From Caldanaerobacter subterraneus (GTDB lineage: Bacteria; Bacillota; Thermoanaerobacteria; Thermoanaerobacterales; Thermoanaerobacteraceae): a stretch of 64,000 nt of DNA. A program made the position numbers and the translations under genes. The DNA is taken from positions 1 to 64,000 of the forward strand of contig NZ_SLWU01000012.1 in the NCBI RefSeq assembly GCF_004345675.1, given 5' to 3'. Under the pieces are notes generated by a model. The model had not been told where the DNA came from. It was given only the letters and a program-made list of their open reading frames with translations, and did no database searches. The number at the start of each line of letters is the position of its first letter. Position 1 is the first letter of the stretch. Positions 61,353 through 64,000 of this stretch are shown here, piece by piece.

Positions 61353-62318
61353 TTATTCATGACTTTTTATTATAAGCATATTGTTTTCCTTAGAAATTTC
61401 CAAATTATAAAACTTCCTGCAGGACTCCATAATCGTCTTTATAAGTTTTTCCTGACCAGTTATTTCGAGTAAATGTATGGATTTAGATAAAGAGTCTTTG
61501 TATTCTTCTCTGCCAAGATTGTACTCTGCAATTGCTTTTCTAAAATACAGAAGTCCCAGACCACTTAAGATATTATTTTTTACACAGGTTTCTATTCCAA
61601 GATTTGCATAATGTAAAGATTCTTCAGCAAGAGAAAGAATGTGATAAGTATATGATATATTGTAATACAACCTTATTCTCGTTTCCCATTCTTCAGAAGA
61701 AAGATTATGTAAGCAGAATAAGAGGACTTCAAGGCTTTTTTCTGCACCTTCTATTTTTCTGAGGAGCAAAGCCATGTTCATTAGAATTCGAATTTCCATG
61801 TCACTGTAAACAAAATCCGCATAATTAGAAAGAGAGAAATTTGGGATAGTGATTTCCATCGCTTTTTGAAGCTTTTCCATAGCTTTTTCATAATTTTCAT
61901 TGATTGTTTTTTCAAAGACAGACTCAGCAGTTAGTAAAAGTTGATTTAATAACTTAGAGTAATATAGGCTCATATCACCTTTTTCAAGCAATTTCTTTAA
62001 CCTATCAATATCATCTCTCAAACTTTCAAAATCTCCGCTTTCAAGTTTCTTTTCGAGAGAGGATTTTATGTCAAAGAAAGTAGAATAATCTTTTAATCTG
62101 TATTTTAGGAGCAATTCATTTAAATCTTTTTTATAGAGATGGGACAAAAGATCTAAAGTTTCCTGTTTGGGTATGACTTTACCGTTTTCAATTTTTCTAA
62201 GTGTATCCCTGCTGATGAAAGCTTGTTCAGCAACATCGCTTTGGGAAAGTCCCAGAGATTTGCGAATATTTTTAAGTTCTTCACCAAATGCTTCTAAATC
62301 ATAATAGAAACCATCCAT
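61353..62318 (-). CDS. XRE-type HTH / TPR-repeat regulator, RRNPP-like peptide receptor
   Basis: The 321-aa cytoplasmic protein has an N-terminal XRE helix-turn-helix (about 11-65; LKNIRKSLGLSQSDVAEQAF, SRDTLRKIENGKVIPKQETL). A long array of antiparallel helices follows (about 85-315), with TPR-like repeats such as AEESLHYANLGIETCVKNN. That is the plan of RRNPP receptors (PlcR, Rgg, ComR and others), which bind re-imported signal peptides in the TPR groove. The start ATG 62318 follows GAGG by 9 nt. It is divergent from a small secreted-peptide gene 101 bp away, with a palindrome between them, as expected for an autoregulated receptor-pheromone pair. The ligand is an inference. Confidence 0.85.
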   Translation of the reverse strand: MDGFYYDLEAFGEELKNIRKSLGLSQSDVAEQAFISRDTLRKIENGKVIPKQETLDLLSHLYKKDLNELLLKYRLKDYSTFFDIKSSLEKKLESGDFESLRDDIDRLKKLLEKGDMSLYYSKLLNQLLLTAESVFEKTINENYEKAMEKLQKAMEITIPNFSLSNYADFVYSDMEIRILMNMALLLRKIEGAEKSLEVLLFCLHNLSSEEWETRIRLYYNISYTYHILSLAEESLHYANLGIETCVKNNILSGLGLLYFRKAIAEYNLGREEYKDSLSKSIHLLEITGQEKLIKTIMESCRKFYNLEISKENNMLIIKSHE

Positions 62319-62333
62319 TTTTTAACACCTCAT

Positions 62334-62349
62334 GCCGATTCAAATCGGC
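62334..62349. promoter_or_regulatory. Operator palindrome A (regulator / peptide 1)
   Basis: GCCGATT-CA-AATCGGC, perfect 7-bp arms. It lies directly before TTGAAA (62350-62355), 17 nt, TATTAT (62373-62378), the probable promoter of peptide 1. It is the likely binding site of the XRE regulator. Confidence 0.75.
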
Positions 62350-62378
62350 TTGAAAATATCCTGGTTATTATCTATTAT
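62350..62378 (+). promoter_or_regulatory. Promoter of peptide gene 1
   Basis: TTGAAA, 17-nt spacer, TATTAT, followed by ATAGTTAA, a motif shared with the second peptide promoter. Confidence 0.65.
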
Positions 62379-62419
62379 ATAGTTAAAAGGAGAAAATGTA
62401 AAGGGCAGGTGAAGATGGA

Positions 62420-62569
62420 ATGAATAAGAAACTAATAATTATGTTCTTTGTTGTAAACATTTTATTTACATCTTGCTTTTTTAGTCCATTAGGAGAAGGG
62501 AAAGTAGTTCCACTGTGGGAAGAAGATGCAATAGAACTACATTCCTATAATTCCATTGAGATGAAGTAA
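62420..62569 (+). CDS. Small secreted peptide, putative pheromone precursor 1 (49 aa)
   Basis: AGGTG lies 8 nt before the ATG. The product has a lysine start (MNKKLIIMFFVVNILFTSCF) with a hydrophobic core typical of a signal segment, possibly a lipobox-like TSC. A polar tail follows containing GKVVPLWEEDAIELHSYNS. This matches the design of Phr/PapR-type signal precursors: export, trimming, re-import by an oligopeptide permease, binding to the receptor. The mature peptide is unknown; the tail shares a P-x-W-x-E-E-like element (PLWEED) with PWGEEN of peptide 2. I know of no named family. Confidence 0.65.
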   Translation: MNKKLIIMFFVVNILFTSCFFSPLGEGKVVPLWEEDAIELHSYNSIEMK

Positions 62570-62862
62570 TGAATGAATCAATTTAAAGTATATCAAACGC
62601 CGAGACGTCTCCTTTTGTCCGATTCAAATATTATGCACTTTTCTTGAAAGCACAATCTTTATGCCTATTACCAATCTCTTTTTACTGATAAAATACCAAT
62701 CTTCCATCCTTGTCTAGCGAATAAGTCCACCTGTTCGACTTTTGGGGTTGTGAATAAGATGCTGCTTACTCATATTGCAACACTCCAAACCTTCTTAACA
62801 AAGACGGTTTCATTCCTCCAGGTGTCTACTTTATAGAAACCATTCATTTTTTAACATTTCAT
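62570..62862. other. Non-coding stretch with remnant of a second regulator start
   Basis: No gene is supported over about 290 bp. On the minus strand 62831-62848 reads ATGAATGGTTTCTAT, matching the first five codons of the XRE regulator (ATGGATGGTTTCTAT at 62304-62318), and then diverges completely. Upstream of that start the two loci agree through the palindrome. Further in, the minus strand has a short open stretch beginning MSKQHLIHNPKSRTGGLIR with no recognisable family, possibly debris of an insertion. Confidence 0.6.
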
Positions 62863-62878
62863 GCCGATTCAAATCGGC
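62863..62878. promoter_or_regulatory. Operator palindrome B (peptide 2)
   Basis: Identical GCCGATT-CA-AATCGGC to operator A, followed at the same distance by TTGAAC (62879-62884), 17 nt and TATTAT (62902-62907). Confidence 0.75.
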
Positions 62879-62907
62879 TTGAACTTTTTTGTTTTGCCAT
62901 ATATTAT
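62879..62907 (+). promoter_or_regulatory. Promoter of peptide gene 2
   Basis: TTGAAC, 17-nt spacer, TATTAT, then ATAGTTAA as at peptide 1. Confidence 0.65.
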
Positions 62908-62943
62908 ATAGTTAAGGGAAAGATATGTAAAGGGAAAATATAA

Positions 62944-63078
62944 ATGAAAAAGAAATCAATGAATATTTTCCTAGTATTTGTTATTTCAATATCTTTACTA
63001 TATTTGAGCTCAGATGCAATTAAACCATGGGGGGAAGAAAATTTAATAAGATGGTATTTTGTAATGCTTGGAAGGTGA
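62944..63078 (+). CDS. Small secreted peptide, putative pheromone precursor 2 (44 aa)
   Basis: Second small precursor, paralogous in layout to peptide 1. It has a basic start and hydrophobic segment (MKKKSMNIFLVFVISISLLY), then LSSDAIKPWGEENLIRWYFV and a short end. The ribosome site is weak (AAAGGG about 10 nt upstream). Promoter, operator and spacing are the same as for peptide 1, but it lacks an adjacent intact regulator. It may signal to the same receptor or be an orphan of a lost pair. Confidence 0.6.
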   Translation: MKKKSMNIFLVFVISISLLYLSSDAIKPWGEENLIRWYFVMLGR

Positions 63079-63206
63079 TGCTGCTATATGAAAAATTTAA
63101 ATTATTCTTGTGAGGTGGTGATAATAAAAAGATGTTAATTCAGTAAAAAATAAGCTTTTAAAACTTAATTAAGGTAAATTTAAACATGGAATTGGGAGGG
63201 ATTAAA

Positions 63207-63731
63207 ATGAAAAAATTACTGTTTGTTTTTCTGTTAATATTAGTATTGTCAGTTTCCTTAGTAAATATAGGCTTTGCTGCTTCTACTCAAAACTATATAC
63301 GTCATTATGCGTGGTCGAGCGATTGGGGAACTAAGATTTTTGCTTTTTATGTAAGCTATAGTGCATCTAATTACACTAGTTACCCCTTAAAGTATATTAG
63401 TGATCACTACGTTGCTGCTTTTAATCCATTACCCAATAGTCCTGAAATAGGTAATGGTAATTGCTATTTAATAGGTGTTGATGTGGTAGATGCTAGTTCT
63501 GGAACTTTACTTGGCTCCTTAGATTCTTCGCAATTCATAAACAATCCAAATGGTTCAATTTGGAATCCAGGTACGCTAATATATTTCGATTTATATAGTC
63601 CATATAGAATTAGTTATTATTCCACATCACCTAAGACAGTGAATGCTATAGCAAAGACACTTTTTCAATTAGATCCAAGTTGGATACCCAACAATTGGAC
63701 TGACTATACAACTTTAACATTTAATTTTTGA
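63207..63731 (+). CDS. Secreted protein of unknown function (174 aa)
   Basis: The start at ATG 63207 has GGGAGGG upstream. A classical signal peptide (MKKLLFVFLLILVLSVSLVN, cleavage probably after GFAA) precedes a soluble domain of about 150 aa rich in Tyr, Ser, Asn and Trp and poor in charge (HYAWSSDWGTKIFAFYVSYS). No cysteines besides one, no catalytic motif and no family that I recognise. The composition suggests a beta-rich extracellular protein or toxin-like effector. It lies just downstream of the peptide-signalling locus and upstream of a foldase gene, so it may be a regulated secreted product. Confidence 0.8.
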   Translation: MKKLLFVFLLILVLSVSLVNIGFAASTQNYIRHYAWSSDWGTKIFAFYVSYSASNYTSYPLKYISDHYVAAFNPLPNSPEIGNGNCYLIGVDVVDASSGTLLGSLDSSQFINNPNGSIWNPGTLIYFDLYSPYRISYYSTSPKTVNAIAKTLFQLDPSWIPNNWTDYTTLTFNF

Positions 63732-63750
63732 TTTAAGGAGGTAGATTGAA

Positions 63751-64000
63751 GTGAAAAAAAGTCGAACTTTAATCTTAGTTAGTTTAAGCATCTTTTTGAT
63801 TTTTATTTTAAGTATAGGTGCCTTTTCATTTTCAGCAAAAAATCCTCAGGAAAAGGCCAACGAATTACAATTTGATAATATTATGAAAAAAGTATCTTCT
63901 TTTTTCAAAAGCAACAAAGATAAGTTAGAAATTAATAAAGGGGATGTAATTGCAGAAGTTAATGGAATACCAATATACAAGAATGAATTTGAATTGAGGA
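63751..64000 (+). CDS. SurA/PrsA-like foldase or lipoprotein, N-terminal part (runs off window)
   Basis: GTG 63751 follows AAGGAGG. The 83 visible codons give a signal/anchor segment (residues about 5-28), a charged linker, and the segment DVIAEVNGIPIYKNEFELR. That is the typical beginning of SurA-N/PpiC peptidyl-prolyl isomerase-type extracytoplasmic foldases (VNGxxIyxxEf). The gene is cut by the window end, so no isomerase domain can be confirmed. It is 19 bp from the secreted protein gene, so it is likely co-transcribed and may assist its folding. Confidence 0.75.
   Translation, partial: MKKSRTLILVSLSIFLIFILSIGAFSFSAKNPQEKANELQFDNIMKKVSSFFKSNKDKLEINKGDVIAEVNGIPIYKNEFELR

Noticed and set aside
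62581-62830. Minus-strand short frame (MSKQHLIHNPKSRTGGLIR) considered as a transposase remnant.
   Set aside because: It has an early stop, no recognisable transposase motif and no inverted repeats, so it was left as unexplained sequence.
63089-63139. 16-codon frame (MKNLNYSCEVVIIKRC) as a third signal peptide.
   Set aside because: It has no hydrophobic export segment, operator or promoter copy upstream; probably chance.

Overview
The window covers the chromosomal replication origin of a low-GC, spore-forming, thermophilic anaerobic Firmicute. Gene content and protein style point to the Thermoanaerobacter/Caldanaerobacter group; this is inferred from family resemblance, not from a database search. 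Supporting signs are the dnaA-dnaN-yaaA-recF-remB and rpmH-rnpA-yidD-yidC-jag-mnmE-mnmG-rsmG-noc-parA-parB blocks on either side of an origin at about 32.6-34.6 kb, the sporulation gene yyaC, T-box leaders, and an oxygen-sensitive hybrid-cluster protein. Most genes left of the origin lie on the minus strand and most genes right of it on the plus strand, so transcription is largely co-directional with replication.

Layout. 0-1.8 kb: remnant of a phospholipase-D-like gene, then a tyrosine integrase facing the 3' end of a tRNA-Arg gene, which looks like one edge of an integrated element. 1.9-9.9 kb: UPF0182 membrane protein, LCP-family wall enzyme, two tRNA-Ser genes downstream of a T-box controlled serS, signal peptidase I and an AI-2E-type permease. 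9.9-19.1 kb: an eight-gene branched-chain amino acid operon, ilvN-ilvC-leuA-leuC-leuD-leuB-ilvD-ilvB, behind a T-box leader whose specifier reads as isoleucine. 19.3-34.2 kb: OYE-type reductase, gyrA, gyrB, then csaA-like, murT-gatD and a GH31 glucosidase inserted between the gyrase genes and remB-recF-yaaA-dnaN-dnaA. 34.2-34.6 kb: DnaA-box cluster. 34.6-46 kb: ribosome, membrane-insertion, tRNA-modification and chromosome-segregation genes with two parS-like sites and one site identical to the Bacillus Noc-binding consensus. 46-60.9 kb: lipid kinase, cyanophycinase and cyanophycin synthetase, yyaC, MscS channel, rpsF-ssb-rpsR, yybS-gdpP-rplI-dnaB, and a Crp/Fnr regulator next to hcp with a TGTGA-N6-TCACA operator. 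61.3-64 kb: an accessory locus.

Two features stand out. First, a roughly 250-bp, GC-rich, almost fully self-complementary element occurs three times (27.3, 40.7 and 61.0 kb). Each copy sits exactly at the 3' foot of a Rho-independent terminator hairpin and is flanked by a direct duplication of that hairpin (19, 23 and 27 bp). It has imperfect terminal inverted repeats but no coding capacity: a small non-autonomous mobile element that appears to target terminators and duplicate them. Second, at 61.3-63.1 kb a helix-turn-helix/TPR regulator of RRNPP type is divergent from two tiny secreted-peptide genes (49 and 44 aa). Both peptide genes have the same GCCGATT-CA-AATCGGC operator directly upstream of a -35 box, with identical spacing. 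The second copy still carries the first codons of a vanished second regulator. This looks like an uncharacterised peptide-pheromone (quorum-sensing) locus that was duplicated and then partly lost, next to a secreted protein and a SurA/PrsA-like lipoprotein or membrane foldase that runs off the window.
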